In this document: piece by piece, positions 11,328-21,990 of the stretch | Layout of the letters: every line of letters begins with the position of its first letter | Position numbering within the stretch: position 1 is the first letter of the stretch | Assembly (NCBI GenBank): GCA_950295325.1 | Contig: OX485804.1 | Location: 58,704,429 to 58,768,428 of the forward strand | Length of the DNA: 64,000 bases | Source of the DNA: Polytrichum commune | Taxonomy: Eukaryota > Streptophyta > Polytrichopsida > Polytrichales > Polytrichaceae | Reading direction: 5' to 3' | The notes under the pieces: generated by a model | What the model saw: only the letters and a program-made list of their open reading frames with translations | Told to the model about the DNA's origin: nothing | Databases searched by the model: none | Position numbers and translations under genes: made by a program

Positions 11328-11972
11328 CTTATCAGTTCGTTAATGATCTAGTGACTTGGAGGAAAAGTGCTCTCAATCCGACAGCTCAGAATTAAAGTGG
11401 AAAAAGTGAGAGGTGGGAATCATGAATACCACCGTAGGAACGTTTGGCAGGAAAGTTTCCTATGCCATTCCGGGGATTCCTGAAAATTTGGCATGGAGGG
11501 CACTTTGCATGTTCACCATGTTTTTTTCCAATAGATGGCCCACTGGTTCACTAGAAGATGCCGAGGAGTAGCTTTGGGATGAGCTAAAACACAAAAATAA
11601 ATCAATGTAGGTGTCCTTAATGATGTTGCCCCCGGAAAGTTGTGTTCCTAGAGGTCAAGTGACCCTACCTATTGTTTTAGTACCTATTTTTTGCAAATAA
11701 CGAGTAGGTAGCATTATTAGGTTCAGAAGTTACCATGCAAAAATAAAACCAAAGAGAATTGATATTATTTTGCATTCCTACTTGGTTCCTAAAGTTATAA
11801 GTATACACAGTTCATTCCTGAAATTCTTTGCTAACAACCTTTTCAAGGTTGAAAACACATGGTTTTTTCTTAGTCTTTTATATGAATGGCTACACCTAAA
11901 CCTAATTGACCTTAAAATGTGTTCATAAGGAAAAAAACAATCACTTAAGATTGAAAACAAGTTTCCTAAAAC
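11328..11972. other. AT-rich spacer between two minus-strand genes
   Basis: No protein motif. It holds the likely upstream region of the PIP-box frame and the downstream region of the GC-rich ORF at 11973-13139. I looked for inverted-repeat ends of the transposase-like element here and saw none that pair with sequence near 2.7-3.3 kb. Confidence 0.35.
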
Positions 11973-13139
11973 TTACACTGTCAAGTGAAATTTGAGTGTG
12001 ACGTTCCTAGAGGATCCACCCAAGGATGCTTCCTCCCTCCGGATTTCCTCGCTCTTCTGACTCAGCTCCTGAGTCATGACCGCTACCTGTGTGGTGAGGT
12101 GAGCGTTTTCCGTCTTGGCTTGCTCGAGCTCCTTCCTGTCCGCCCTCTTCGCCAACTCCCGGAGAATATTTCCGGGTCCGCAGTTGTCCAGGGCTTGGTT
12201 CGCTCCCCGGGCGATGTGTTCCAACTGGAAGTACTGGTTCTGCAGATCCTCCAGCCCCTCCTGGACCCACTTGAAGGGATTTTCCGGAAAGTCCCAAGCG
12301 GAAAGATCCACGTTCCGCCAAGTGGCTTCCGGATGATAATGAGGGGGAGGAGAGGTTGGTCTCTGGAGGGTTGGCGGCGGACTTCCGGGTGAAGAGGGAG
12401 GCGCTTCCGGAATGATGGGGTCGCTTGAGGTTTCCGTCTCGATGTCTCCGACTTCCGGATGGAGCTTGTAGGTGACTTCGTCCGCCGCTATAGTCAGCAT
12501 GTCCTCCTCCTCGGCCGTGATGCAGTCAAAGTGTTGATAGAGGTGCAGAATGAAGGGGGAGAGGAAGGAGGGTTTCCGGCCTACATTGGGGAGGGCCCGC
12601 CCTACTACCTCGTGAATTATCAACCCCCAATTCACGGGCCGGACTCCAGATATAGCACCGAACACGGTGTTAGCCATGGTAAGGCTGATCCGCTTAGGCT
12701 TGTCCGGGTTAAGGATGGGCATGAGGAACTCTAATACCCTCCGCTCTCTAAGGTTCCGACAGTTCCCGGGGTGGAAGCCGTCCTTCGGGTCCGCGTCTCC
12801 TCTAAACTTTCCGGCGAACAGGCCATCGCAGCGGCCGGCCCATCCCTCTGCAATTCCTCTCAGAAACCCGTAAACCCTATTCCAGACTTCCGGAGTCCAA
12901 CTATCCGGATCCCTCCTTTTAGTTCCCAGCCACTGATTCCCTCTCTTGAACTTGAATTCCCGGAGGATATCTTCTGCTCGGAGGTTCCAGGGTTTGGCGA
13001 GCAAACCCTCGCAACCCATAACCCGGAGATCCTCCGCTAGCTCCTGCAGCTCCCCGTCCTCCCTCGGAATTGCAGGGATGAGGGCTTTGAGCGGAATCGG
13101 GATGGGTTCCCTCCGATCCTCTTCCCGTGCTTCCGGCAT
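11973..13139 (-). CDS. Retroelement-type ORF with C-terminal coiled coil
   Basis: 388 codons from ATG 13139 (the frame is open a little further upstream without an ATG). The central part has a folded-looking domain with RRVLEFLMPILNPDKPKRIS, ANTVFGAISGVRPVNWGLII and GRKPSFLSPFILHLYQHFD. From memory this resembles gag-like or accessory proteins of plant retrotransposons, but I cannot name the family. A proline-rich linker (PPSSPGSPPPTLQRPTSPPP) is followed by a coiled coil near the C-terminus (ELEQAKTENAHLTTQVAVMT). The ORF and its upstream 500 bp are clearly GC-richer than the AT-rich flanks, which suggests a fairly recent insertion. No reverse transcriptase accompanies it. It may be a lone ORF of a non-autonomous element or a domesticated gag-like gene. 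Confidence 0.5.
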   Translation of the reverse strand: MPEAREEDRREPIPIPLKALIPAIPREDGELQELAEDLRVMGCEGLLAKPWNLRAEDILREFKFKRGNQWLGTKRRDPDSWTPEVWNRVYGFLRGIAEGWAGRCDGLFAGKFRGDADPKDGFHPGNCRNLRERRVLEFLMPILNPDKPKRISLTMANTVFGAISGVRPVNWGLIIHEVVGRALPNVGRKPSFLSPFILHLYQHFDCITAEEEDMLTIAADEVTYKLHPEVGDIETETSSDPIIPEAPPSSPGSPPPTLQRPTSPPPHYHPEATWRNVDLSAWDFPENPFKWVQEGLEDLQNQYFQLEHIARGANQALDNCGPGNILRELAKRADRKELEQAKTENAHLTTQVAVMTQELSQKSEEIRREEASLGGSSRNVTLKFHLTV

Positions 13140-13226
13140 TTTCCTTTCTTCTCTCAACCTCTGTCACAACTACGGAAATTCTCTCCCCTCCGGGTTCCCT
13201 CTCTTCCGCTTAATTGCTACGGAGTC

Positions 13227-13284
13227 CCGGCAAGCCAACTGCCGGTAACTAGAAATTGCGGAGTCCCAGCAATCCAACTGCTGG
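13227..13284. promoter_or_regulatory. Pair of direct-repeat hairpins upstream of the retroelement-type ORF
   Basis: Two copies of a 19-nt hairpin, 13227-13245 (CCGGCA...TGCCGG) and 13266-13284 (CCAGCA...TGCTGG), each preceded by CGGAGTC. They share the loop core CCAAC. The G-C pair at position 3 of the first stem is an A-T pair in the second, so the change is compensated on both arms. They lie about 90-145 bp upstream of the minus-strand ATG, in the probable 5' leader. Confidence 0.5.
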
Positions 13285-13401
13285 CGGCTCGAAAAACAAC
13301 CTCACCACTGGTTCTCTCAACAAATTTTCATCTTGCGAGAAAGTGGGGAGGAGAAGGAAGGGACCCTTAAATATCCTTCCTCCCTCTTCCTTCCCCTGTT
13401 A

Positions 13402-13571
13402 CCGTTCGTTTTAATGGAAAATGGTTGCCAACCGTCTTCCGACGGTTTACCAACGGTTTCCCCCAACCGCCACAAGTCCGTTGTAACCGTCGTTACCAGC
13501 CGGCTCTCCACTTCCAGACCGTTGGGTAAACGTGGCGTAACCGTTACTTGGTCCGGACCATAATCAAACGG
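13402..13571. promoter_or_regulatory. Cluster of six AACGG/CCGTT words upstream of the retroelement-type ORF
   Basis: CCGTT occurs at 13402, 13478, 13519 and 13541, and AACGG at 13452 and 13567, with further AACCG words between them. AACGG is the core of MYB3R-bound MSA elements and close to general MYB sites. Six in 170 bp is well above the fraction of one expected by chance. The role as a promoter of the minus-strand ORF is inferred. Confidence 0.35.
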
Positions 13572-13727
13572 TCCTCCTAGTCCAATTTGCCGGACCGGTA
13601 AAAGTACCATTTTTATCATTTTTATCGTGCGAGGCGGATTTAGAACTCCCTATTTCCTAGTACAATTAATTTACCCTAAGAGACCCTATTGTCCTCATAC
13701 GAGCAGGGTAAAATACGGAAAATGGAT

Positions 13728-13751
13728 CCGTATTTCCGTATTTCCGTATTT
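13728..13751. repeat. Three perfect copies of CCGTATTT
   Basis: Three 8-bp units in tandem, preceded by AATACGGA, which pairs with TCCGTATT, so the first unit can form a small hairpin. They sit at the 5' junction of the truncated LINE. Confidence 0.7.
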
Positions 13752-13759
13752 CCATAGAA

Positions 13760-15505
13760 TATTGGGCTCCCACAGCTGGATATGGTATTTATAGCCCCAA
13801 AGGCCTTAATATCTCTAAAAAACTACATAGTCACCAAAACATATTAAAAGCAGAAATGATAGCTATACACAAAACATTAAGAATCATCAATACACAATAC
13901 CCTAACGAACCCGCATACATATTTACCGATAGTCTGAACGTATTATACCTACTTAACACCCAAATTAAATACCCCACACTTCACAATAGCCACCCCGACC
14001 AAATCACATTTGCCACCATGGTACAACTACTTCAAAATCGGACACAACCAATCACACTATACAAAGTCAGAGCACACGCCAACATTGATGGCAACGAACA
14101 GGCAGATAAATTAGCAAAAGAAGGTCTAGAATTAGAGCACATAATTGCCACTCATCCATACGAACATGCTCATGTCACCCCATACTATTACCAAAAGGAC
14201 GTCTGGGCCTCAATGATGGACGTCCCTGATAAAGGCCCAGTTAGATTCCTAGAAAAACAAATTATAAAATATAATAGAGAAAATAACTTAGAAAACATGG
14301 CCATACAAACCCCTAACACATATAAATGGACAGGAAATGCAGATATAGACAAAGAACTCTCTAATGAATTTTGGGAAAATCCAGCAATCACAAATAAACA
14401 AAAGTCATGCCTCATCAAATTCCGTACGGGAACTTACATGGGCAATGCTAGAAAACAATTGTTCTTCGGTAGACTAAGATATCCATCCATTACATGCCCC
14501 ATTTGCAATTCATACGAACCAAATACATGGCTACATGTATTACTTACGTGTAAACAACAACACATACACTCACTTCACGTCAAAAGACACAACAAAGCAG
14601 TTTGGGAAATTAGGAAACTACTAATCTCATCTGAAAAATCTTGATGTTATATTCTCATGAATGTTGGCACCTTCAATAATAAACCCCAAGAAAACACTGT
14701 TCCCAATTGGCTACTTCCTTGCACATGTGGTACACAAAGATGCCATTGTAACTCAAGATTTAGACCTGACATCCTTTGTGTTAAAGGTTTACCATACCAA
14801 AGTGACCCCCCCACAAACATTGACCCCAATCTCACTATACAATTTATCGAATTCACATACTGCAATGACAGATTCTCACCAGAAACACTCGAAGCAAAAA
14901 ATAACAAATATAGACCATTAATCGCTAGCATTGTTGCTAGAGGGTGGAAAGTCGATCCCCTTATTATCATCACTGCAAACGCCATAGCCACTACACACAT
15001 TCCATCAATGAAATCACTAGAAAATAATTTCAAAATACCTATGCCTACCATTAAAAATACCTTTAAAAACATCAATACTATCGCTATAAAATATGCTATG
15101 TCTATCCTCCTCCACAAAAGAAGAATAGAGAACCACCAACCGCTACCCCAAACACTAGACCCCCCATAGTCAAAGCTAAACAAATACTAAAACCAAAGCT
15201 ACTTCATTCAAGTAATCAATAATGAACTAGGGACCCGGTGACCAAACTCATATTAATGATACCTAAAACACTAACCATTTTGGTCCTTGTTATTGGTTAC
15301 TTGTGACTATAGTGTCTACTCTCGAAAGAGGGGAGTAGATCTTTACTTCCATACCTTTGTCCTGTGGGCATCGGATTGGGGGTGGATCGAACAGACACTT
15401 AATTCACGTCGGTCTCCTCCAGAGACTGAAGTTTTTTTTCTCTCTCTATCACCTTATGGTGAACTAAATTATTATTATTATCATTATTATCATTATATAA
15501 TGACA
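13760..15505 (+). mobile_element. 5'-truncated non-LTR retrotransposon (LINE)
   Basis: The element begins abruptly inside an RNase H domain, with no reverse transcriptase, endonuclease or ORF1 upstream, as expected from incomplete target-primed reverse transcription. It ends in a simple (ATT/ATC) tail at about 15470-15500, the kind of tail known from I- and RTE-like elements. A 3' untranslated region of about 300 bp separates the coding part from the tail. Target duplications were not identified. The 5' edge is estimated from where the frame becomes LINE-like. Confidence 0.7.
13856..15169 (+). pseudogene. LINE polyprotein C-terminus: RNase H, zinc knuckle and tail domain
   Basis: The frame (open from about 13780, upstream of the first ATG at 13856) encodes RNase H: the AEM motif with its catalytic Glu at 13853, TDS with its catalytic Asp, and VRAHANIDGNEQADKLA with the His and final Asp. 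The first catalytic Asp is lost with the 5' truncation. A CPIC...H...C cluster, a zinc-knuckle-like motif, follows at about 14494-14555. An in-frame TGA at 14642-14644 breaks the frame, which then continues in the same phase for 170 residues or more to 15167-15169, with a second Cys cluster (PCTCGTQRCHCN) and a conserved-looking tail. A single nonsense change, perhaps CGA to TGA, would explain the break. The copy is dead: truncated and interrupted. Confidence 0.75.
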
Positions 15506-16783
15506 TTTATTTTAAAATAACTAATATACACCATGTGATTTCAAAGATAATACAATATGTGATGAGGATAAATTATTACAATAATTCAGATAGGCTATAG
15601 TCAGTAACTTATGATTTTTTGAGTATACCCCATCCATAATGTTGTCCCACAAGTCTAATTCCAGATAACATGTCATTTATTTATACCTTATGTTATGTTA
15701 CCTAAAAAATGAAATTGATATTTATATAAATTGATATTATATGTTTTATATTCTATCTTCATTGTTTCATTTTGGTCATCTTATGAACACTTGCACTAAT
15801 CTATCATTAGAATGACAAAGATACTTTTAAATGGTAAGTCACAAAAATTATAACCTCAATGTTAATGAGGATTTTATAATTTTTTTGACCTCCAAGTTAA
15901 TTACGTGCTTCATTGATGGTTTCACTTCCGGAATGAGATCCCAATCAATTGCTTACTTACTAATTGGAAGTGCACATATATATTGGATTTTAGACCTTGA
16001 AGGTGGAGTGCACTCAATATGGGATTTGTAGTCAAGCGGCCTTCAAGAATGCAAGGGCAATGTTTTTTTCGAATTGGGCAAGGCGGACAACAATTTTCGG
16101 TCGGATTTAGAAAATTTCTCTAGAGGGTTGCCCCAACCTGGATTTGATACCTCCGAAAGTTCGTGAGGGGGTATTTAACATCCGCCCATGTTAATTCTTC
16201 TTTAAAATAACCATATTAGTAGTGATGAGTTGGCAACACATGATGCCCCCACTTGCTTCTATATGAGGCATTATTTATTTTTTATGTCTATACCGCTTTA
16301 TATTGGTGCCTTAAGTATTAGATTAGACTAGGATTTTTAAAACTATTAAAACTTGGTATTTTTTAAACCCTTGAGACAAGGAGCCGACGACGTATGGAAA
16401 CGTCTAAAATGGTTCATCTCATCCGCAAAGATGAATGAACTCTCACTAATGAGAATACATGAGTGCCACGAATCCCCGACCAGCCAACTAGAGAGTGGAT
16501 CTAGACCTTTAATAGTAGTCTGTAAATCATAATACTGACAAGCAATAGTACGACGCACTTGACGATAAAATTGCATGAACTTATAGACTATAGATCTCAA
16601 GGATGAATTACCGACAACCTGCAATATTATATTCAACAACTGTTATGTTCAGTCCTCCATTATTTATTGTGTCTGTAAAACACATGTCTTTCTGGTGTGA
16701 GTTTCAAGAGTTTCATTATTGAACATCAACTCAGTTGATTCTAAAATCTCATATGTTGAGCCTAACACTGTTATGTAGTGTGC
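15506..16783. other. Intergenic, no gene recognised
   Basis: AT-rich, apart from a G-rich stretch at about 16075-16170. A 97-codon minus-strand frame at 16346-16639 has no recognisable motif. The 19-nt word ACACATGTCTTTCTGGTGT at 16680-16698 recurs at 29911 and, with one change, at 62358. Confidence 0.4.
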
Positions 16784-16929
16784 GTTCGTTCATTCATTCA
16801 TGTGGGCCCTAAGAATATAACCAAGGGATTTCCCAACCTAATGCGGAGTAAAATTTAACTCGAGTCTCCTCGCACTAGGTTGGGGCATTCTAGAGTTATA
16901 TTCTCAAGGCCCACATGAACGAATGAACA
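16784..16929. mobile_element. Foldback (hairpin) MITE-like element
   Basis: The left arm contains CATTCATGTGGGCC and AGAATATAAC. The right arm is its imperfect reverse complement (GTTATATTCT, GGCCCACATGAACGAATG). Pairing extends further inward through CCAACCTA/TAGGTTGG, so nearly the whole 146 bp can fold into one hairpin. It directly abuts the next MITE. No clear target duplication was found. Confidence 0.6.
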
Positions 16930-16937
16930 CTGTGGTA

Positions 16938-17374
16938 CACCCTAAATTCCGTAATATCAACCTTCATAATGTCACTTACTCTCTAATATCCCGAAGGGAA
17001 CGGATGTTTGTAGTTCAAATCTCACTCCTTATTGTCACCTTTCTCTTCCTTATATCACGAAATTGTCATTAATGCAAACCGCCAAAGAAGTCCACCCACA
17101 CACTTGCATTGCACCATGTGTCAATTTGTGGTGAGTCACCTTCTTCTTCTTCTGCCACTTGTTGAATGTTGGTGCATGTATATGCCACATCGCCCGGGAA
17201 GGCCAAGTGGAGTGGATCACACCACACCATTAAAATGTTGCACTTTGTGTCATTCCATAGTGTCACATGCTACACTAATTCATTAGTATCACGCATCCAT
17301 GTTAAAACTACAAACCTCCGTAATATCACGTGCACTTTGGTTGCCACAGGTGTGATCCTACAGAGTTTAGAGTG
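16938..17374. mobile_element. pogo/Lemi1-like MITE with TA target duplication
   Basis: 437 bp flanked by TA (16936-16937 and 17375-17376). Left end CACCCTAAATTCCGTA; right end, reverse-complemented, CACTCTAAACTCTGTA. The ends resemble those of the longer pogo-type element at 19852-20986 (CACCCTAACC). There is no coding capacity of its own. Confidence 0.5.
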
Positions 17375-18163
17375 TAATAATGTTATTGGTGATCTACCTA
17401 TAAGTTAGCATTTTTTTGTATGGCCGAGGGTTCATACATTGTACGTGGAGCTTACTATTTCCCAGCCACCCTTGGGATGCACTGGGTGGCACTGCTTTTC
17501 AGACTACTTCCGTAAGTGCTTGTAATAATAAAATGAACATCCGTGCGTGATACTTAAGCTACAAGCAGCACATTGCTTGAGACCAGGCACATAATGCATT
17601 TGGTTAGTTTAGACATGACCAATATTTCTAATTAAATGCAATGTCCGCCGTTAAAAAATGCAACCGATCTCATTTGATTCATGGACCATCAGAGCAAAAT
17701 CAGGGCTGATCCTCGTAATATAAATAGCCATGGAATGCTTATAGTTTTGATACACTTTCAAGAAGATAAGCCTGCAAAAGCACACACTGGAAATTAGAGT
17801 GAGCCATTTCAAAGTTTAATTTTCAAAAATAGTGTGGGTAATTGGGAATTAGTGTGGCCCACACTAAATAGGCAAAACAGTGTACTAGAAAAGGGTGGTC
17901 CCGTTCACATGATTTACTATTCTTGAGCACAGAAACAAATGTCCCATATGCTATCGATTATTCCATACCTGGTCCACCTCTACAGATTCACAGAAAATGG
18001 ACTCTCCTTGTTGATCGTGCTGTCATGTCACGTACTTGAATGAATCACTATGACTGTCATCGTTTCTCGATATTGACCTTTTCCACACAATTAACAAACT
18101 TGAAGAAAATGGCTTAATTTATAGAGATAGGCTTCATTCAACAAAACATTTAAGATATATGTC
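17375..18163. other. Intergenic, no gene recognised
   Basis: No domain or strong repeat structure is seen. It lies between two MITE-like elements. Confidence 0.35.
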
Positions 18164-18732
18164 CAGTGCACCGTTTATGGTATTTAGTGTCACATGCATA
18201 ATAGTGTCACTTAACTTATTTTGAGGCGTATGCTGGGTTATAATAGTGTTCAACAACTTCATCATTAGTGTCATCTTATGACACCTGACGTTCAAGTGCA
18301 CTTACTAATATCTTGGCATGAGTATTTTCATTAGTGTTATGAGGTGTATGCAAATGTTACATAATGGTCTACAAGTTGATTATAATGTACATATATGTAC
18401 CCTAAACCCTAAACCCTTATACTTGGCATTAGTATGATCAGAACTATCTTTCTCTTGCATATTAAAATGTAGACACATGACAATTGCCATTAGTATGCTC
18501 AATAATATCTCCTCCTTGCATACTAAAACGCATAACCTATCATCTTGAGTACCCCAATTTGTTATGCTAAATGTCATGATGTAAATATTTTTTTCACTGA
18601 AAAAGATACTTAGGTTGATGAATACTAACATATTGGCAATTAGCAGACTTGACAACTTGAGACCTCTAGGCATCTAGTTTAGGCCCTTTGTAATAATGTA
18701 CGTGACATTAAATATCATAAACGGTGTAGTGG
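18164..18732 (+). mobile_element. CACTA-like MITE, copy A
   Basis: About 570 bp. Both ends read close to CACTACACCGTTTATGG followed by TATTTAGTGTCA, as inverted repeats of about 28 bp. CACTA at the tip is diagnostic of En/Spm-type elements. The same internal sequence is found in copies at 46.6, 49.6 and 55.3 kb. A short CCCTAAACCCTAAACCC run (about 18400-18417) is embedded in this copy only. No transposase frame is present. A 3-bp target duplication is not evident because the tips have diverged. Confidence 0.65.
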
Positions 18733-19235
18733 AGCAAGACAATCACCACAACTGTCAAATTCCTAGATATCTTGGTCAATGCCACTTTTGACTTTGTGTA
18801 CCTAAGTTTGAAGGAGTTTTAAGTGCGGAAAAGCCAAATGAAACTCACTTGCCTATGACTGCATTGTGCATCTTGTTGCAGGTTTGCTTGAAAAGTCCAA
18901 TTCTAGGTCTCATTAAGTGGGACCATTTCCTCCATGGGCAGTATGTGCATACGTAAATTAAATGCAATTCCATCATGGAGAATCCGTGCATACATAAACT
19001 AAATGAGATACAAACACTTAATTCATCTCGATGTGGGGTTCAAACATTTGGGAAGGGGTGTTGGCAAGCCTTGAAAAGTGATTAATAAGGTGCCGCACTG
19101 CTAGCATACGAGTTGCATGCAACTGTCCCATGTCGATGAAAGAACAATGCAAATCTACTATAATGCTAGATTTGCAACTTTCCAATCAGGTAGGACAAGT
19201 TTCTAGTGACACAAATCAATTGCCTAGGTCTCTTA
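18733..19235. other. Intergenic, no gene recognised
   Basis: No protein motif or repeat end was recognised in this stretch. Confidence 0.35.
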
Positions 19236-19762
19236 TGGGGCATTCCCACCTGACTTTAGTTAAGACCCAAAGTATTTCCTAAAAACCGGGTAAAGCTCCC
19301 TCGGTTATAGCGGAGGCATCCGACTATCCCAATGCACCTACAAGAACTTGCTCCGGAGATTTTCAAGTAGGTTTTAGTTAAGTAGCTTTCACACATGTTC
19401 ATGGTTTTATCTACCAAGCAATGAATGTTGGGTAGTTTTTTTCCCATCCCCAAATGCCTTACTACTCACCTATCTTACCATCGGTTTTTGTTAATGAAGC
19501 TCCTCGTGCCCTCATAGCTAAGACTAAAAAGCAACCAATCACAAGGGTGGGAGGCGATACTTTTAAAGCTTATTCTTGCCTCATGTTTAGGTACCGATGG
19601 GAGGGTCGGTGGTTGAGGCTTAAAACCTCCACTTTTAAGCCATGCCACATCATTTGCCACCGAGGCTCGGCACTAAAAAGAGCCGTTTGTGTGAACCCTA
19701 GATAACTAAAACCGCTTTTAGACTAAAACTACTTCTAACTAATGTCAGGTGGGAATGCCCCA
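19236..19762. mobile_element. PIF/Harbinger-like MITE with TTA target duplication
   Basis: 527 bp between two TTA trinucleotides (19233-19235 and 19763-19765). The terminal inverted repeats share GGGGCATTCCCACCTGAC and continue as TTAGTTA. A TTA duplication with a G-rich tip fits Tourist-type elements. Short open frames inside (for example 19454-19705) have no motif and are taken as chance. Confidence 0.7.
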
Positions 19763-19851
19763 TTATACTTGTAATGGGGTCTATACCCAACTACCATTTA
19801 ACTCCCTCTCGATCGGCACGAACCCATGGGCTAGGTTTCCCTATTCGGGTA

Positions 19852-20986
19852 CACCCTAACCTTGATAATGTCACACCCTCCGTTTCACCAAAAAGTGTGA
19901 TATAAACAAGGTGTGACATACTTGATAATGTCACATTTTGTGCATAATGTGATATTATCAAAAAATATGTAGAAAATCAAAATATAATTACAATATAAAA
20001 AAATAACAAATACGAGACTTCAATGTTTTTGAATGTAAAATCTAATTCAAAATTGTGAATAACAACAAGAGCACATCATAATGTGTCATTGAGATTAGGT
20101 AAAGACCTCTCACTAGAGACAAAGAAGCTTCTAATGTCACATTGTTTTGTTGATGTTAAATGTGCAACACCAATTCTAATGAGTTTGTCATGGATTTTTT
20201 CCATTTCTAACAACTCATGAGTGCTGAAAATCTGAGAACCTTGGCTGCCATAAAATTCAAAACATCTTTAGCATATTTTTGTGCATCGCTTAGCTTCACT
20301 ACTTTAGACTCATCATCACTGCTATCAACAATCAATGGGTCCACTTCCATGGAATCAAGAACCTGTTCGCCATCTTGCACTAATTGCACAAGCTCCTTAG
20401 TAGAAAATTCCACCTCAAAATCATCTTCACCTTCCATGTTTATGTACTCCAAAGGACAAAGCTTTTCTACAGGCTTGCCTTCAACATCCAAACCCAAATT
20501 TAATGCGGCGATGAGTCTACCCAATTCCAAAGTTGCTTCCTCCATTTTGGACTTCATACGTTCATCAAGATTGTTTATATCTGCATTCCACTCTGCAGGC
20601 AATATGGCGGACTTTCTCCAACAATTTCTAATGGTTTGATCATCTAATTCATGCCATGCCGCCACACACCATAGCATAGCTTGAAATACATCAACATTCA
20701 ATGCCGAAAGCATTGAATGAGAGCTCATTCAATGACCCCCAATATGCTTTGCTTTAGCCCATGCTCACCCATGAACAATAATATCGAACCCATGCCCACC
20801 CATACAATCCATCCATACTTGATATTATCACATTTACACTACGGATTTTGAAAAAAATAGTGACATTATCAAGGGTGATAGGGATAATAACGAGGGAGTT
20901 TTACACTATGAAAATCGGTTTCAAACTTTTAGGTGACAATATCAAGGTGTTCTATTAACAAGGGTGACATTATCAAGGTTAGACTG
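19852..20986. mobile_element. pogo/Lemi1-like transposon, internally deleted, TA target duplication
   Basis: 1135 bp flanked by TA (19850-19851 and 20987-20988). Both inverted ends contain CTAACCTTGATAATGTCAC; the outer tips are CACC on the left and CAGT on the right, close to plant Emigrant/Lemi1 tips (CAGT...). The motif TTGATAATGTCAC is repeated inside both ends, as expected for transposase binding sites. It keeps the C-terminus of a pogo-type transposase on the minus strand (20207-20728) but lacks the DNA-binding and DDE parts. Confidence 0.75.
20207..20728 (-). pseudogene. C-terminal remnant of a pogo/Tigger-type transposase
   Basis: 173 codons. Residues about 13-45 read FQAMLWCVAAWHELDDQTIR followed by NCWRKSAILP, the signature segment just after the DDE_1 catalytic domain in pogo, Tigger and CENP-B-like proteins. 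The rest is an acidic tail (EDDFEVEFSTKELVQLVQDG; DSSDDES). The N-terminal helix-turn-helix and the catalytic domain are absent, so it cannot be an active transposase. It lies within a TA-flanked element with matching inverted ends. Confidence 0.75.
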
Positions 20987-21432
20987 TACTCTCTTAAAAG
21001 TTGTTGGAGATGGCAGGTAGCATAGCCGTCATGTGTATGAGTTGAGGTAATTGATTGAGACTATTTGTGCAAAATAGGTCAATTGGTCTCATGATATGTT
21101 GCCCACCTACCTCAACATCGATTTCTGTCTCCTGTGTGAGAATATCTGACAAGGCTTGACCATCAAGAAACCTTCAGAGCGCAGCAGTAGCAACATTTCC
21201 TTCCCATTGAAGCTTTTGTAAGCTTCTGTAAGCTTGGTGGCCAAATTACGTGCTTCGTACATGCGACTGTCGATGTTGCCTTTGTTCTGAGGTCAATAAT
21301 TTACACTGATGAGCACCTCCTAACAATTTCTGAGTTGTCAGCATGTGGCGCACGAGTCTGTCATCAATGGCAACCTCAAGGCAGCTGATCGTGTCGGAGG
21401 GCTTGTAGTTGAGATCTCCGCCACAATTGAGG
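20987..21432. other. Intergenic, no gene recognised
   Basis: No domain is seen. A short direct repeat AAGCTT(T/C)TGT occurs at about 21211-21232. Confidence 0.35.
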
Positions 21433-21990
21433 TAAGCAGAAAGTATCAAGCTTAAGAGCATTTCTTTTGTGTGAATATTCTGAAAGTTAAGAGGGTAGCA
21501 GAGAGTATGGTGCTTTAATTGTGATCAACCTTCCGGCTGTGGTTGAAATCAATTTCTATGGCCTATGAGGCAATTTGAATGCTGGCCATAATCAAGTGCT
21601 AGTCTACGCATCCACCCACTTGCGGCCGGTTAACCTAAGTCTCCACAATATATACATGGCTTTTACAGAGCTCTTGCGGTGCAATCCCAAGCTAAGTGCA
21701 GATAGAATTGCAGGCAGTGTCAAGTTTAAGAGTTATTTTGTGCCATTAGTCTGAAAAGTTAAGACGATAGACGCAGAGAGAGATGTTCGGTGCTTTGATT
21801 GTGATCGGCCCTTCCACTGGCTCAAATCGGTTTCAATGATCTATGAAACGATGTGAATGCAGGTCATACTCCATCTAGCTGGTCACCACGTCCGCTGACT
21901 GGCGACCGGCTAACCTAAAGCTCGGTAAAGGTTTCTCTAGAGCTTTGTGATGCAATCATAATACAGTTGCAGTTTGAAGGCATGTAATTC
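21433..21990 (+). repeat. Diverged tandem duplication, about 277-bp unit
   Basis: The stretch starting near 21433 (GCAGAAAGTATCAAGCTTAA) is repeated from near 21710 (GCAGGCAGTGTCAAGTTTAA). Matching landmarks follow in order: GTGCTTTAATTGTGATC with GTGCTTTGATTGTGATC, GGCCGGTTAACCTAA with GACCGGCTAACCTAA, and a closing GTG(A/C)TGCAATC. The copies have many substitutions and indels, so the event is old. It lies upstream of the ParB-like gene and might include its promoter. Confidence 0.6.

Noticed and set aside
12007-13248. Several long frames on both strands overlapping the retroelement-type ORF
   Set aside because: GC-rich DNA has few stop codons; only the 388-codon minus-strand frame shows domain-like composition and a coiled coil.
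18400-18417. CCCTAAA telomere-like units
   Set aside because: Only two to three units inside a MITE copy; too short for a telomeric or interstitial array.
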